The notes under the pieces were generated by a model, which saw only the letters and a list, made by a program, of their open reading frames with translations, ran no database searches and was not told the DNA's origin. Below, piece by piece: positions 57,421-64,000 of a stretch of 64,000 nt of DNA. The position numbers and the translations under genes are program-made. Every line of letters starts with the position of its first letter. Position 1 is the stretch's first letter. Origin of the DNA: Taudactylus pleione (Eukaryota; Chordata; Amphibia; Anura; Myobatrachidae); NCBI GenBank assembly GCA_031769625.1, contig JAUIMM010000002.1, forward strand, positions 1,674,001 through 1,738,000, in the 5' to 3' direction.

Positions 57421-57480
57421 AATATATATATATTTATATATATATATATATATGTATACATATATATATATATATATATA
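57421..57480. repeat. AT microsatellite, unit B
   Basis: (AT)n tract, counterpart of 11,864-11,926, with a GTATAC interruption. Confidence 0.9.
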
Positions 57481-57521
57481 AATTGCAGACCACACATTTT
57501 AGAATATTTAATAAATTCTTG

Positions 57522-57531
57522 TTTATTTATT
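57522..57531 (-). promoter_or_regulatory. Candidate poly(A) signals, kinase B
   Basis: Same overlapping AATAAA pair as in copy A, here only about 320 nt past the stop because the VNTR is short. Confidence 0.35.
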
Positions 57532-57595
57532 GTAAAACCATCCATCGTTCATAGTTTTGTGTTTTCAGTGCTGGTTATACACCTTTCTTCTTCTG

Positions 57596-57790
57596 TTATT
57601 GCTGTTATGTTGGTAAACAGCAGGTGTTATTGCGGTTATGTTGGTAAACAGCAGGTGTTATTGCTGTTATGTTGGTAAACAGCAGGTATTATTGCTGTTA
57701 TGTTGGTAATCAGCAGATGTTATTGCTGTAATTGATGTTAATAGGCAGGTGTTATTGCTGTATTTGATGATAATAAGCAGATGTTATTGC
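57596..57790. repeat. 31-bp VNTR in kinase B 3' region (about 6 units)
   Basis: Same unit as 12,048-12,740 but only about six copies, so the copies differ by roughly 500 bp of presumed 3' UTR. Confidence 0.93.
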
Positions 57791-57849
57791 TGCATTTGAT
57801 TCAGCAGATGAAAATTGCTGAGATGAAACCAGGCAGGATGTTATGCAGG

Positions 57850-63539
<5,690 letters not shown>

Positions 63540-63597
63540 CTGTGTAAGAGTCAGAGAGCATGATATAAGTTATATTATGGACAGTACTCATTCTGAC

Positions 63598-64000
63598 TAG
63601 GGTGGCCAATCCCGGGATTAGAGGTTCCAATTTCGGGATATCGGGATTGTGGTTTCTACCAGGCAATGCTGAGCACCTGAGCACTCGGCTCAGATGCTGT
63701 GCGGCTGTCACGGCACTGTGTTACATCAAAGGTCAAGCAGTGCAGCCCCAGGCCGCCTATCCCCCTTCAGCCGCGCCGGAAGCTATCTTAAGCAGAGCAG
63801 GACAGAGGTGCTGCTGCTTACACAGGGCAGTAAGTGGTGGCGGCATGGTTTAGGTAGCCCTGAGGCTTCAATTAAGACTAGTTCTGGCACTGAGCAACGG
63901 GAGGAGGGGGAGGGGAGGAAAGGAGAGGAGAGAAGTCAGACTGGGTCAATTAACTTATTTTATTCCTGGGGTGTTTATATTTTCATTGACCAACTCAATC
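63598..64000. mobile_element. hAT-type MITE, intron 3 of kinase B (cut by window end)
   Basis: Counterpart of 18,691-19,180; left ATTCTGAC duplication at 63590-63597. Confidence 0.83.

Overview
This is an animal nuclear window, most likely from a frog (anuran amphibian). The reasons are spliced genes with GT/AG introns, no bacterial-type operons, and a dense mix of vertebrate transposons: BED-finger hAT, L1 LINEs with ORF1 and ORF2, Tc1/mariner, Penelope-like retroelements with a GIY-YIG remnant, and many MITEs. The genes are divergent AGC/PKC-like protein kinases, a type that is expanded in frogs. The frog assignment is an inference; no species can be named.

Backbone: a tandem segmental duplication. 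Bases 1-19,095 (unit A) align along their whole length with about 53,870-64,000 (unit B). The repeat period is about 54 kb. Each unit starts in the same minisatellite and carries, on the minus strand, one copy of the same kinase gene. Gene A (22,443 down to 12,795) is complete: nine exons with consensus splice sites and a predicted 493-residue protein with a lysine-rich N-terminus, all kinase catalytic residues and an AGC hydrophobic motif. Gene B shows exons 4-9 (63,539 down to 57,850), all open and nearly identical; its exons 1-3 lie beyond the window. Unit A alone carries an 8.3-kb hAT transposon, a 130-bp insertion in intron 8 and a much longer 31-bp VNTR in the presumed 3' UTR.

677-8,977 is the hAT element. 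It has terminal repeats, a 5-bp target duplication and the matching empty site in unit B. A TATA/Inr-type promoter is followed by 25 copies of a 160-bp repeat, almost all with a CACGTG E-box, and then a BED-finger hAT transposase frame broken by two TGA codons.

22.4-31.4 kb is intergenic and packed with MITEs, a decayed Tc1 copy and a 33-bp minisatellite. 31.4-42.0 kb is rich in Penelope-like relics (an N-terminal half at 31.9-33.2 kb, and a C-terminal half with a GIY-YIG remnant at 40.8-41.6 kb), two long foldback structures, hammerhead-ribozyme-like cores, a decayed minus-strand L1 and a second Tc1 fragment. 42.9-52.0 kb is a nearly full-length but frameshifted plus-strand L1 whose ORF1-ORF2 spacer is duplicated around another repeat. 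52.0-53.9 kb holds a MITE and one exon-like remnant before unit B begins.

Only the kinase genes look like functional host genes. Everything else recognised is repetitive or broken. No tRNA, rRNA or CRISPR array was seen.
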